Positions 43,684 through 56,177 of a stretch of DNA of 64,000 bases are shown in pieces. Under the pieces are notes generated by a model. It saw only the letters and a list, made by a program, of their open reading frames with translations. It was not told the DNA's origin and did not search any database. The DNA is from Anas platyrhynchos (Eukaryota; Chordata; Aves; Anseriformes; Anatidae). Where the stretch lies: the NCBI RefSeq assembly GCF_047663525.1, contig NC_092616.1, positions 1,835,501 to 1,899,500 of the forward strand, read 5' to 3'. Made by a program: the position numbers and the translations under genes. The stretch's first letter is position 1; each line of letters begins with the position of its first letter.

Positions 43684-45055
43684 CCAACCATGGGGCTTGT
43701 CGACCCCCATGGCCACACTCCCACAGCTGGGGGCTGGAGGGGGATGCAAACGCAGGAGGGCCATGGCAGGAGGGGACCCCAAGTGTGCCATTGGGATTGT
43801 AATAGCAGGAGCTTGACCCAACCCTGAATGTGCACTGCCATGTGCGTTGCCTTGGCAGCACGGCTGTGGGACCGTGTGTGGGGCAGTGGGGCTGGGACGC
43901 TGCAGGGATAGGGCACTGAGAGGGGCCATGAAGGATCTGCCAGGGGGTGACAGCAAGGACAGGCTCCAAAAAAGAAACTTACTTATCTTACCTTTGTGGT
44001 GGACATATGCTTTTAGGAAAGGCAAAGCTCACCTAGAGCTGGTGACTGCAAGGATATCAGGCCATGTGTACACAAAGACACAATCTTTTAAACACACATG
44101 GATGTGCACACGCAGGCGGGTATGGCTGAGCACACCCAGACCAACTGCAACTGGAAGAAGGCAGGACAGAGAGATGCGATCAGGTACAGGGTATCTGGAG
44201 TCTCTAGAGCAAGGACCAGACCTCTGGTCTCCACTGCTCCCCTCCATCTCTCTGTGCCGTTTGCCCATCGCTCACATCTCTGCCCACCAAGGGCACGTGA
44301 GATACTGCTGTCCCTCACAGCCCTGCCTGTACTCTGCTCCTTTCTCCCGCTGTGCTTTGTCACACCCAGCACTTCCTTGTGCCTTTTCCCACAGGCTCCC
44401 ACCCCATGTCCAGCTGGCATCACTGCAGGGCAGCCCTCCCCAGGGCCCAGGCATCTGCCTGCAGCTTCCACAGCTGCTGCTCTTGATGGCCTCCTGAGGC
44501 CTGCCTGCTCCTGGCCCATCACAGTGTTGTGAGGAGGTGACCTCAGCAGCAGCAGCCCAGCCACGGTGGACAGAGCTGTCCCCTGCCAGATCTGCCGCCT
44601 GTGTCCCATGGGGTTTGTGATGCACTCAATGACATCGCTGTGTCTGCCTGCCTGCCACCAGGCAGTCAGGTCACTGCAGTAGGAATGGCATCACAACCCA
44701 CCTCCCAGCCGTGTCACTGGGACTTTCCTCCACATGTCCCCTTTCCCCAGCTCCCAGCACTTCTGGGTTGTTTTCCTGATAGTTTGGGCGATATAAAATT
44801 CTAGAATCCCATCCACTTGCCTGTGAGTCTCCCAGTTATCTATATGTATGCAGTAACTCTGTATATACTTTTCCATTTACTTGCACATATATCTGTAGTT
44901 ACAGATGGAGCTATACAAATATATATTTCTATGCATAGAGAAAGATATGAATATTCCCACCAAGAAAGGCAAATAATACAGTTATGATTGGAACAACTTT
45001 AGCCATCTGAAGCATTTCATGAAACATTTTCACTCTGGTTTCCTCTAACATGCAG
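43684..45055. other. No recognisable gene
   Basis: GC-rich to 44750, then AT-rich with ATATAT runs near 44880-44930. Several open frames on both strands show no domain, splice structure or motif I recognise. Confidence 0.45.
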
Positions 45056-45059
45056 GAGA

Positions 45060-45885
45060 GAGTGACATGCCATGGAAAAGATCCTCCTTGAAGCAATGTC
45101 AAGATACATGCAAGACAAAGAGGTGATCCGAGAGAGCCAGCACGTTTTCATCAAGGGTAAATCGTGCCTGACCAATCTGGTGGCTTTCTACTATGGAGTG
45201 ATTGCATCAATTGAAAAAGGAAGATCAATCGATGTCATCTTCCTGGGCTTCTGCAAGGCCTTTGACGTGATCGCACATGACATCCTGCTCTCCAAATCGG
45301 AGAGGTATGGATTTGATGGGTGCACCGTTCAGTGGATAAGGAATTGGCTTAAACTCGCACCCAGAGAATGGTGGTCAATGGCTCTGTGTCCAAGTGGAGG
45401 CTGGTGATGAGTGGTGTTCTCAGGGGTCTGTCCTGGGACCAGTACTGTTCAGTATCTTTATCTATGACATAGACAGTAGGACCGAGTGCACCCTCAGCAA
45501 ATTTGCAGATGACACCAAACTGAGTGGTGCTGTTGATATGACAGAAGGAAGGGATGACATCCAAAGGGACTTGGACACACTTGAGAAGTGGGCCCATGTG
45601 AACCTAATGAGATTCAACACATCTAAGTGCAAGGTGCTGCACCTGGGCCGAGGCAATCCTAGGCACGAGTACAGGCTGGGAGAAGAACTCATTGAGAGTA
45701 GCCCTGCAGAGAAGGACTTGGGGGTTCTGTTAGATGAAAAGCTTGATGTGAGTTGGCAGTGTGTGCTTGTGGGCCAGAAGTCCAACTGTGTCCTGGGCTG
45801 TATCAAGAGATAAGCAGCCAGCAGGTGGAGGGAGGTGATTGTCCCCCTCTACTCTGTCCTTGTGAGGCCCAACTGTGTAATTGCA
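45060..45885 (+). mobile_element. CR1 LINE RT fragment, plus strand
   Basis: Plus-strand CR1 ORF2 piece: [13 protein letters not shown] near 45151, an RT motif with [13 protein letters not shown] near 45259, a frame change near 45390, then [11 protein letters not shown] near 45500 and [13 protein letters not shown]. It stops at a TAA in CIKR near 45811 and continues briefly to GTCCTTGTGAGGCCC. Old, broken copy lacking the 3' end. Confidence 0.93.
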
Positions 45886-48037
45886 CTTCTATTTGTCATT
45901 TCTAATCTATGTCAATCTTTTCTTGTATAGCCAACCCTTGGAAGGTGCACCTCATTGGAGGCAACTTGGATTTGGCTCACTGTTGAGGACTGTGGGGTTT
46001 GTTTGTTACCTTGGTTGGTGTTAGATGTTAACAACAAAACCAACAACAAAAACTGTGTCAGTGTGCAGCCAGTTGAATGAGGAACAGAGGTGGGAATGGG
46101 CGCAAAGGAGCTGTAACAACAACCTGCAGAATACAGTGTAGAAGTCTGGTGTAAGGAAAAGTGATGCAAGTCCCAGGTGGCTGATGCGAGAAGTGGTGGG
46201 GATGGAGAGCTGAGCAGCAAAGCTGACCACACAGTCTAGAACATCAAGGAACTGTTTTCTACCTCTCCAGACCTCCTTAGGAGGTAGATTGGATCCATTA
46301 CAAATAAAGAATGATGCTATCCGTTCTTCTGAAAACTCTAAACTAATGGAAAATAATCTTAAATTAGGAAAATGCACCTAGAAATCTGGTAATTGAATAC
46401 TTTCTCTATAAACTGCATTCTTGAAACCTCACTAATTAACTGTGTAAGTCTGAAAGACTGGATGAAAATGGCTGAATGGTAATGAGCCCCATGGTGCATT
46501 TGGTGCTGTGTCCATGAACTTCAGGTAGTGAGAGGAGAATGATGTAACTGCGGGAGAAGTTAAAGTCAGAAGGAAACTTTGAAGTGTCTAGGAGCATTAA
46601 TGGGCCCCAGTGAGGGTCATTACTGACAAAGCCTCCCCATGGACTTGTTAGAGCACACAATTGGAGGCCATGATTGCAGGTAGAGAAAGGCACTGGGCAG
46701 GAGACTCTGCTGCTGAGTAAAGGCCTTGGTTTGTTTGGTGAAGCAGAAAGGCCAAGCCCTGGTCCCCAGCCCCTGGGCAGGGAGGTCCTGTCCCTCGCCC
46801 ATGGCTCAGGGCTCTTCCTGGGGCAGTGGGATGTGGGGTGTGTGATGCTGTGTTAAGGACAACGCTATGACACCTGCTGGCCTCCCCACTGGGTTGCAAG
46901 GAGGCAACAAGGCCCCGTTGTCATGAGCACAGCATGTGTCCTTGTGAGCCTCAGTAGCAGAGACAACTGCCATAGCCAGGGGAACAAAGACCTTAGTGCT
47001 GCTGGGGCCTTGCAGCCTTGTCAGTGCTCTTGGTATTCTCCAACGCAGGCTGTCCTGCACTATCCTATCCCTGCCCCCAAATCGCCCTTCAAGCAGGTGT
47101 CCTAACCCATCAGCCTTCTGGTACACTGTGAGCTGATCAGACAGATGAAACCTTACCAGCATCTTCCAATCCACATACCTGCTGCTGGCCTTCCAGCTTC
47201 TCAGGGAGATGTGACCAAGCTGTGTGCCTGTTGCTGTCCCACCGTATAATCGGGCAGAAGGGACTTGAAAACCCACACCCAAGGCCTCTTCTTGCATGGG
47301 GCCTATCAATCTCTGTTGTACTTAGATTCCAGGGGCTGAAGCTGATTGGTTCAGTTTAGCAAAGAGCAGACTACATGTATATATATTATTACATTTATAT
47401 ATATATATATGTATAAACTAAGCAAGCTTTATTATGAGCTATTTGCATACATACAGACCCCAGGGCGATGACACTGGTACCGATGAGCATGGTGGTTTCC
47501 CCAGTCAATGATGTACTAGAGGAAGGAGTCAGTAGGCACACTGCTTGAACGGTTGTCCCCATTGAGGCAACGTTGTCCTTGATAGTGCATCACATCTCTC
47601 TCCTCTGGTGGAGTACTCATTTTATCCCCTCCTATCCAGTAGCTGTTCTGACATGTGGGGCAAACACATGTCACAATGGCCACCATGCTCCTCCTTGGTG
47701 TTGTATAATCACGACTACAAATGCACATGTGCACCACTTGAGTTGGTGTTGAACTGGCTCCGTGAAAGTTGTTACTTCATCCATCATTATCTTCCCCTGC
47801 TGTCCTCTGGTCAGCTTTTCCAGCTGCAAGTGTCATGAGTACAAGCTAAGCCATAAACTTTCTCCAGCCTTGCCACAGTCTTGCCAGCATTGTCTCAATC
47901 ATCTAATTGACACAAATTACTACGCCATGTATCACAAACTGCTTCAACTATACACTCTTCAGAGGATCTACTGTGTTCCTAGTAACACATGATGTACATG
48001 TATCTCTACCTCTGCTCTCTCCTAATTCCAAGATTTA
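45886..48037. other. No recognisable gene; AT microsatellite
   Basis: Mixed-composition sequence with short frames only. A TATATATA-rich microsatellite lies at about 47376-47416. Confidence 0.45.
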
Positions 48038-48480
48038 ATAAAGACATTCAACAGTGTTGGCCCAAGTGCTGATCACTGAGGGATACTGCTAGGAACTGTC
48101 TGACAGGAGAACTTTGCACCACAGATGACACCTGGACCTGATTGTCCAGCATGCTTCCCACCCACAGCCTCATCCATTTGTTAAGTCCACATAGCACCAA
48201 CCAGGCTAGAAGAAGTCTCTGGCAGACAATGTCAAAAGACTTCCTAAAATGCACGTAGACAGCATCCCTTTCTTTCCCCTCACCTATGGGTTCAGCAATC
48301 CCGTTTTTGTCCAAGTGCCTGGAGGTGGCTGTAGCTTGGTCCATCACCTTCTGAGGGACTGAGGTGAGGCTGACCAGCCTGAATTCTCCCCACCCTCCAC
48401 TGTCCTCTTCCAGAAGAAAGGTTTGATGTCATTCCAAGTCTCCAGAAATCTCTCTGGTCCCTCTGGCACATTTCCTGACA
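48038..48480 (-). mobile_element. Degraded CR1-like fragment, minus strand
   Basis: Antisense LINE-like text typical of CR1 RT (GTGTTGGCCCAAGTGCTGATC, CAATGTCAAAAGACTTCC, AAATGCACGTAGACAGCATC, CTGAGGTGAGGCTGACCAG). On the minus strand it corresponds to the RT fragment with the VYVHFRKSFDIVCQRLLLAW stretch. Strongly decayed. Confidence 0.7.
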
Positions 48481-48892
48481 CAGTCCAAAAAGGCAGGGGA
48501 GGGTGATGCAACAGACAGGGGCATTTGCAATGAACCTGTGTAGGGCAGGTGAGATGGATCTCATGGGGATGGTGGGGATTGTTCATGGCATCATACATGG
48601 AAGCATCAGGGCTTTGTGAGGCGTCCACATTTGAGCTGGCCTTCTGCACTTCTCGTACACAGAATAGTATTCAGAGACACAAGTCCTTCCTTTGAACACC
48701 CAAAGGCAAGGCATTGCTATGGTTGTGATTGCAATGTCTCTCTGGCTCCTTCTGCCTCTCCTAGAGCCTGGGGGGCATCTCAGCCCTGTGGTGCATTGCC
48801 CTTCTGGGTTCTCATTTACGATACCCTATGGCATGCGGAGTGGACACAGACTGAAGACATTAGTGCTCACTCAGGTTCCCCTCAGCACATTA

Positions 48893-48965
48893 CAGAATCA
48901 TAGAATCATTAAAGTTGCAAAAGACCTCCAAGACCATCTGGTCCAACCACAGCAAAATCAGATGA
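48893..48965 (-). mobile_element. CR1 3' tail, minus strand
   Basis: Seventy bases of CR1 3' end in antisense: ACAGAATCATAGAATCATT, then AAGACCTCCAAGACC and ATCTGGTCCAACC. Confidence 0.85.
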
Positions 48966-49724
48966 TCGGGAGTAGAGCAAAAGCAAAAGCAAAAAGCAGC
49001 CAATGAGAAGTGATCTTGCAGAAGTTGCGCCCTTATGTGCCCAAAGTGGCATGGACAGTGCTGGTTTCCCTCTCTGATGTGGAAAAGGCTGGGTCCCCTT
49101 CTCAAGAGAGAATTTTTGCCAGGAAGAAGTGCTTTTCTGTGATTCCTCTTTCTGCACAGCAGAATGACAAAAAGACAAACATTTCATCAAAGCTTTTCAT
49201 ACAGGCCCTGCTGCAGACAGGAAGCCTCACTGTGAGCTCTGGAGGGAACCCAGAAGACTGTAACAAGCACCAGGAAGATCCAGCAAGCTCAAGATATCTT
49301 CTATAGAGTAGAAAATTTTTGAAATCATGAATTGGAAAGAATTCATGTCTGTGAGTGAAGGAGAAAGACATATGTTATGTCAACATGGCAGTGCTGAAGG
49401 CCCTTACAAAATCAGAGATGATGAAGTTTCGTTTTGGCATTTGTGCCTTGGCCTAGGAGGTGGGGAATGCCCAGTGCTGGGGCGTCTGTGCTCAGCTGTA
49501 CCCTGTGAGTTGACCTTGCTCTCTTCCCCTCTGTCACTCTCCACACTTGGATGGACACATGAAACATCCACAATCCTGGAGGATGCATGAACCTCCTGGA
49601 GTGATGTCCCTTTATTGCAGGGGAACAGTGAGACACATGAGATGCAGGGAGAGAGCACTGTGTGTAGCAGTGAGTGTGTATGAACGTAAATGATTCCATA
49701 ATTCTATAGAGAGCATGGTCAATG
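48966..49724. other. No recognisable gene
   Basis: Short frames on both strands only; nothing I can identify between two CR1 pieces. Confidence 0.45.
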
Positions 49725-50502
49725 GGGCATAGGGCACCCTCAGCAGGTTGCTGAGGACACAAAACTGGGAGAAGTGGTTGATAGAGAAGAAGGGTGTTCT
49801 TCCATCCAGACAGACCTCAGCATGCTGGGGAACCGGAACCTCAGGAATTTTAACAAAGGGAAAAGGAAGTCCTTCCCATAGTGAGAAATAAGTCCTGCAC
49901 CAGTACAGGCTGGGGAAGGACTGATGAAGAGACAAGGACCTTGGGGTACTGGTAGACAGCAAGCTGACCATGAGCCAGCAGGCTGCCCTTGTGTCAAGGG
50001 TGGCCAACAGCCTCCTGGACTGCATTAGACAGAGCATTGCCAGCAGGTCAAAGGAGGCGGTCCTTCCACTCTGCTCAGCACTGGTAATGCCATTTTTGCA
50101 GTCCTATGTCTGTTGCTGGGCTTCAAAGTACAAGAAGGACATGGGTTGAGAGAGCTGGTACTATTCAGCTTGGAGAAGAGACTGTTCCGAGGGTGTTCTT
50201 GTTAACGTATATACATGTCTGACAAAAGGACAGGATAAGGGAACCAGGATGTTCTCAGGGCGGCTGAGCAGCAGGACAAGAGTCAATAGCCACTAACTGA
50301 TCCTAAGAAAACTCTTTACTGTAGGTGACTGACGAACATTGCCCAGAGAGATACTGCAGCTTCCATCCTCGGGGATGTTCTAAACACTGCTGGACCCTGT
50401 CCTGGCCAACCTGCTCCAGCTGGCCATGCTTGAGTAGGAAGCGCTTGAACTAGACAGTCTCCATAGGCCTCTTCCAACCCTCATTATTTTGTGATTCTGT
50501 AA
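49725..50502 (+). mobile_element. CR1 LINE 3' fragment, plus strand
   Basis: Decayed CR1 from the GTTGCTGAGGACACAAAACTGGG region through GACAGCAAGCTGACCATGAG and CTGGGCTTCAAAGTACAAG to the 3' terminus GTGATTCTGTAATG at 50502. Frame broken throughout. A roughly 100-bp stretch near 50185-50290 (GTTAACGTATATACATGTCTG) is poorly matched. Confidence 0.88.
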
Positions 50503-50959
50503 TGCCCAACAGTGTTTCTGAGAAATTTTCTGTGGTACCCTCATCCTCAATGAGTCCTGCAGCCCATGGATCAGAGCTGCATTTTGAGGATGAACATGGT
50601 CACTGGGTAGTGCTGAGGACAGGGCCAGACAGGGATTACAAAAGCCAGCAACGTCACAACACATAGAAGTGCCCATTACCCCTGGCTCCACTGTCCAGCT
50701 CCTTACCCTGACAAGACAGGGTCACAAAGGACCTCTGGAGCTCTCTCGCACCATGGTCTGCTCTGAGCAGGGATAACTTAAGAGATCGGATTGGTCAGTA
50801 CTTTCTCCTGACCAAGTGTTAATTCACATTCGTGGTGATTTATTTTCTCCTTAAAACCATTATAAATTTCTTTCAGCCTTCTTCAAGCCTAATTGTTTTA
50901 GGTGTGGCTGGGATTGAGTTAACATTCTTAGAGCAGCTTAAATAGTGCTGTTCTTTCCA

Positions 50960-51180
50960 TTTTTTCAAGGGCAAGAAGAAGGACCAATGAGACTTACAGG
51001 CTGGTCAGCCTCACCTTCTTCCCTATGAAGATAACAGAGCAGCTCATCCTGTCAACCATTTACAGGCAAAGAAAGGACATGAAAGTCATGGGCAGTAGTA
51101 AGCTGGACTCACCAAAGGGAAGTTATGCTTGAACAACTTGAAAACGTTCTATGATAAAATGACTGATACCTCAAGCATTC
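50960..51180 (+). mobile_element. CR1 LINE fragment, plus strand
   Basis: Short RT-region piece of CR1 (ACTTACAGGCTGGTCAGCCTC, GAGCAGCTCATCCTG, then a KLDSPKGSYA-type reading). Decayed, no 3' end. Confidence 0.75.
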
Positions 51181-51900
51181 TGTGAAATTGTGTGATCTTG
51201 GACTAAGGCTCCTGTGACAGCTTCTCCTATCTGTTCATGCAACAACAAGCCAATTGGGATCTTGGGCTGAGGGTCCCATGTGCACAGTGATGGTCAACAG
51301 TTTCCCAAGCTAATAGAGTATCCACATTTTTGTCTATCAGAAAATTTCCAGCCCAGGTCAGCTCCTGTCTGATCTCTCCCCTGATTAGGCCTGGTGCTCC
51401 TGGCCTCCTCCAAGTGCTCCTCACAGGACCCTGAGTGCTGCTCCACAGAGAGAGGGGACCGTGATGCCCAAGGTGCTGCAGTTACTTTGTACTGGCTAAG
51501 ATGGTCAAAGTAGGAAACACCCACAAGTGCACAAGAGTCCAGTCCTCATTCTGCAACACACCTCCCTGTGACCCCCACCCCTGAACCTATGGAAAACGAA
51601 GCACAGCCAAGGCAATGGAGACTGCAATTCCTGAAGCTAATTCCTGCTTTCATAAGGAAAAAGAGACCAGCCTTCTGTTTCTGCAGTGAGGAGGCACCCT
51701 TTTATTAGAGATGCTCCTCAGGAAGACAGAAATAACACCTTGATGACAACTGTACAGAAGGCCTTTGGGTTAGCAGGCACAGCAGGTTCATGCCTTTGGA
51801 GATGAGGGGTGGATAAATACATTTGTGTATTAACATGATCGTCAGACTTTAAAAGAAAAAATACACAGACCTTCCCTGGGGTAAAAGAAGGAAAAACCTG
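51181..51900. other. Receptor 3' flank, otherwise unassigned
   Basis: No gene seen. The part next to 51901 is expected to be the 3' untranslated region of the receptor fragment on the minus strand. Confidence 0.4.
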
Positions 51901-52353
51901 TCAGGAAATATGGGCATCTTCCTGCTCCTGACTGTGAACCCATTGAATCAGTTTCCTGAGGGCATATTTGAGTTCCTGGTTCCTCATGCTATAGATGAGG
52001 GGGTTCACTGCTGGAGGAATCACTGAGTACAGAACTGCCACCAGCAGATCCAGAGATGGAGAGGAGATGGAGGAGGGCTTCAGGTAGGAAAACATACTGG
52101 TGCTGATAACCATAAAGACCACGGCCAAGTGAGGGAGGCACGTGGAAAAGGCTTTGTGCTGTCCCTGCTCAGAGGGCATCTGAAACACAATAGCGAAGAT
52201 TTTAAAGTAAGACAGGATAATGAAAACAAAACGTCCTAGAGCAAGGACAAAACTGCTGGCAAACACCCCAACTTCCTGGAGATAGAAATCTGAGCAGGAC
52301 AGTTTGAAGATCTGGGGGATTTCACAGAAGAATTGGTCCACAGCATTGCCTTG
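51901..52353 (-). pseudogene. Olfactory receptor C-terminal half, cut by an LTR
   Basis: On the minus strand the frame runs from GNAVDQFFCEIPQIFKLSC (second extracellular loop) through TM5-TM7 (KAFSTCLPHLAVV, SSPSLDLLVAVLYSVIPPAV, NPLIYSMRNQELKYALRKLI) to a stop at 51901-51903. It is the same clade as the intact receptor at 38722. The N-terminal half, including TM1-TM4, is missing: the reading passes straight into an LTR at 52354. This half is undamaged, so loss of function probably came from the LTR-associated deletion. Confidence 0.95.
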
Positions 52354-53497
52354 TGTGGTGTAAATGCCTGAAGTAACTAGGAAAATAAAATTTACATTCA
52401 CGCTTTTAAGAAAAAGGTACAGCATTGAAGAGGCTTTCAGGGTAGGGCATAACTGCATTATCTGAGCGTTCCCTAGGCTCCCAACCTTAGATGCTATCGC
52501 GCTGGGGAAACTTGGTGTGCTAGCCCTAAGGAACACCACGGAGCGTGGAGTGGAGTGGAGACACCACGGTTAGGCTCTGTAATCAGGTGGGACCTCGATT
52601 GTTCTTGTGCACAAAGCTGCACTTTTTGCCACCCTGAGCCAAGGACCTGTCATGTTTTGACAAATGCTGTACCCTAGTGTACTTTTTGCTCATTATAATA
52701 TCATTATAATACCAAAACACACCTCCATCCCAAAAGCTACCCGCCTCCAAGGTGCGACCACCCCTCACTGAGCATGCGCCCTGAATTTCTCGGAGCCTAT
52801 TACTTTAAACAGAGACGGGAAAACTTTACACCAATCATAACTAAGATATGCTTGACTAGAGCCACTCAAGCTCCACCTAAAGGATGGAAAATAATATAAA
52901 TTGGCCCAAGAGAGAGGGGATGTTAGGGAAGATACCACCGTCAGGGGAGATACCATCCCGAGGACATACAACATCCTTAGGACCTCCTGACTCCTGGGAT
53001 CAGTCGACGGGCTGAGCCTCTCTTCCCCCCCCATTGGGACGCCTTTGGGTGAGATCTGAATATTTGCTTATAAATCTCTATAGAGTCTTTGATCCTTTTA
53101 ACACGTTTATTTCTAGGCTGTGCACCTGTAACACCTACAACACCTATAACATCTGTAACACCTATAACTCCTGTGTATTTCATGCATACTAGCTTGCTTT
53201 CGCAGACAGTCACTATCGCCGGCAATCCAAAAGAACCTGATTATCTGTTGCTGTAATAAACCATACTTGATTGCATTGTGATAGCTCTCATTAATGCAAC
53301 TAGGGTGAGGGTGGTTATCTGTGATAGTTCAGTGTTCTGAATCTAACCAGACCCCCAGACGGTTAATGCATTTTTGGTGAATGTCTGAGCGGACCCCCAG
53401 ACCGTTAATGTGTTTTTGGTGAAAGTCCGACTGGTTCAGTACTCTGAATCCAACCGGGCCCGTAACGGTTAATCAGCTACACCCCTTTAACGTGACA
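52354..53497 (+). mobile_element. LTR, sister copy of 14253-15449, without TSD
   Basis: 1144 bp from TGTGGTGTAAATG to AACGTGACA, very similar to 14253-15449 over its whole length but with a shorter CACCTGTAAC minisatellite and fewer GACCCCCAG repeats. Flanks are CCTTG and CCTGC, not a duplication. The left flank is receptor coding sequence. The right flank corresponds to cassette position 37775, so about 1.45 kb of the ancestral cassette (37776-39223 equivalent) is missing. Confidence 0.92.
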
Positions 53498-54780
53498 CCT
53501 GCAGACACCTCCTGGCAGCAGGGCTCTGCCCAGCGGCAGCACACTGGGGGCACATCCTAGAGCCCAGCTCACACAGACCCTGCTAACAGTGCATGTGTGG
53601 TGGTGGAGTATTCAAGGGGCTGAGGGGCAGGAAAGGGTCCTTTTATCCCTCCTTATGATGGCCTCTCAACTCATCATGGAGTCTCAGCCTCTTCTTGGAT
53701 TAACTGTTTCTGTTTGTATTATCACCAAGCCAAAGTAGAGGGGATTGAAAGTTCAGGAGACTCAGGAAAGCTGAGACTGTAGTCTAAATCCCATACCATA
53801 TCCAAGACATTGCAAAGTCCCTTTGGATACACCCTGGTTGTGCTGTGGAGCTGTGAGCAGGCTGCCCCAGGCAGCAGCCTCCCACCAGCAGCAGGACCCT
53901 GCCCTGCCGGGGGGGCTCCTTCCACCCGCAGCTTCTCCCCGCAGCGCCCTGGGCAGCTCCCCGGGCAGGCTGAGTGCTGAGCCTGGCAGGCGGCAGAGGC
54001 CCTGCCCCGGCACACAGCCCCTGGGGCACAGCAGGGACCCTGCTCTGCACCACAGCCCTGGACACCCCTGCCTGCACCCCCGGCTTCTCCTGCCTCCACG
54101 AACTGCGGCTGCATTGCCCTCCAGCCAGACACTTACCGGGTGCAGGGCTGGGAAGTCTTCTCCTCCGGTGAGCTCTGGGCATGCTGCCACTTCTGCCTGC
54201 CTTTAAGCACTGTGTCTCTGCAGGCAGTGCCCCCAGGCCTGCTGCGCTGTGCAGAGGAGCTGCTCCTGGGCAGAGCTGTCTCTCTGCAGCACTGCCCGCT
54301 TGCCAGGAGCTCCCCTTGGGCCCAGAAGCCCGGCCCAGCTCAGCAGCAGAGGCCCAGCCCAAGGCCTCCCTTGCTCTGCCCCCCACCAGGCTCCCTGCAC
54401 ATGGCCCTGGGGCTGCAGGGGAACCTGCTGGGAAACAGCCTGAAGGGATCCCTGGGCTTCCCTCCCTCCCCTGGGCACACACACTTCTTGACAGCAGGCT
54501 CATTTCTCCTTACGGAACACTAATTATGCGTAACAATCACATCTTCTTGTCCCAGTATCAGTTTGGACATCAAGTCATGGTAAGGGACTGATCTCCTTCA
54601 TCCCCACTTAAGGAAAGAATTCAGCAGAGTCAGTCAAGGCATCTCATGCAGGTTGTTATTCCTGGGGCTGGAAAGGGATCTCAGCTCCCGCCCTTATCTG
54701 CCACAGACCCACAGGAGCTGGGATTCCTCAGGCCTCAGTTCAGGTGTCCACAACATAGGCACCTTAATGCGAATTATTGA
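53498..54780 (+). repeat. Segmental repeat S, copy 3 (plus)
   Basis: Matches the reverse complement of 36500-37775 and the plus strand of copy 1 from 20873 (CAGCTTCTCCCCGCAGCG at 53928) to about 21700. It is more diverged after 54510. It carries the GAACTGCGGCTGCATTGCC piece absent from copy 1. In minus orientation it is the 5' flank of the broken receptor at 52353-51901. Confidence 0.9.
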
Positions 54781-55264
54781 GCCACAATAGCTCCTTAGTG
54801 GAGATGGAGGACAGGCAGGAGCTGTTCAAATGGAAATACCTGCTGAAATTTGAGGTTAATCCTCTGGGAATCTGATGGGGCATTCCTCAGGCCAACTGAA
54901 ATGGCAGCAGATGCCACATGTAGGACAACTGAACCTGTCCCTACTCCTTACGTGTAGGTCAGCCTGCAGAGGCTGTCAGCAGAGCAAAAGGAGTCACGTG
55001 TCACAGGCAGAGCTAAACCTATTCTGTTCTCTTTTAAATGTTCTCATTTTCCTTTCTCTTCTACACGGCCCTTGGCTGTAACGCTGTTGTGTCTCGGACA
55101 TCTCCACAGGGCCTCAGCTCTCACCAGCCAGGTCTCCCTGCCCTTTGTGCCTTGAGGCCGGACTCTGCAGGGGTACAACAGGTCATCAGTGAGGATAAAA
55201 TCAGTGGTTACTTTGCAAACTACACCCTTAACAGTCCATGGGACCTGCATCCAAGGCCCCTGTG
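54781..55264. other. No recognisable feature
   Basis: Short unique-looking stretch between the cassette and the right satellite array. Confidence 0.45.
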
Positions 55265-56177
55265 TGAGCGATGTGACCTCAGCGATGTGACCACAGCGAT
55301 GTGACCTCAGCGCGGGAACCTCAGCGATGTGATATCAGCGAGGGAACCTCAGCGCAGGAATCTCAGCGATGTGACCTCAGTGCGGGAACCTCAGAGATGT
55401 GACCTCACCGTGGGAACCTCAGCGCAGGAACCTCAGCGCGGGAACCTCAGCGCAGGAACCTCAGCGCGGGAACCTCAGTGATGTGACTTCACCGTGGGAA
55501 ACTCAGCGATGTGACCTCAGCGCGGGAACCTCGGCAGTGTCACGTCAGTGCGGGAACCTCAGCGTAGGAACCTCAAGAGTGTGACCTCACAGCGGGAACC
55601 TCAGCGATGTGACCTCAGCGCGGGCACCTCAGCGCGGGAACCTCAGCGATGTGACCTCAGCGTGGGAACCTCAGCGATGTGACCTCAGCGCGGGAACCTC
55701 AGCGATGTCACCTAAGCGCGGGAACCTCAGCACAGGAACCTAAGCGATGTGACCTCAGCGCGGGAACCTCTGCGCTGTGACCTCTGCACTCTGACGTCAG
55801 CGTGGGGACCTCAGCGTGGGGACCTCAGCGTGGGGACCTCAACACTGTGACCTCAGCACTGTGACCTCAGCGTTGGTACCTCAGCACTGTGACCTCAGCA
55901 CTGTGACCTCAGCGTGGGGACCTCAGCACTGTGACCTCAGCGTGGGAACCTCAGCACTGTGACCTCAGCGTGGGAACCTCAGCACTGTGACCTCAGCACT
56001 GTGACCTCAGCACTGGAAGTTCAGCGTGGGAACCTCAGCATTGTGACCTCAGCATGGCAATCTCAGCACTGTGACTTCAGCTCTGTGACCTAAGCACTGT
56101 GACCTCAGCACTGTGACCTCAGCATTGTGACCTCAGCGTGGGAACCTCAGCACTGTGACTTCAGCATCGTGACCTCA
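55265..56177. repeat. Satellite, right array: type B then type A
   Basis: Same 14-bp satellite in the same orientation as the left array. From 55265 to about 55790 the units are mainly GCGATGTGA and GCGCGGGAA. From about 55800 they change to the GCACTGTGA/GCGTGGGAA forms. Ends at the provirus, whose 5' LTR starts right after CCTCA. Confidence 0.96.
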
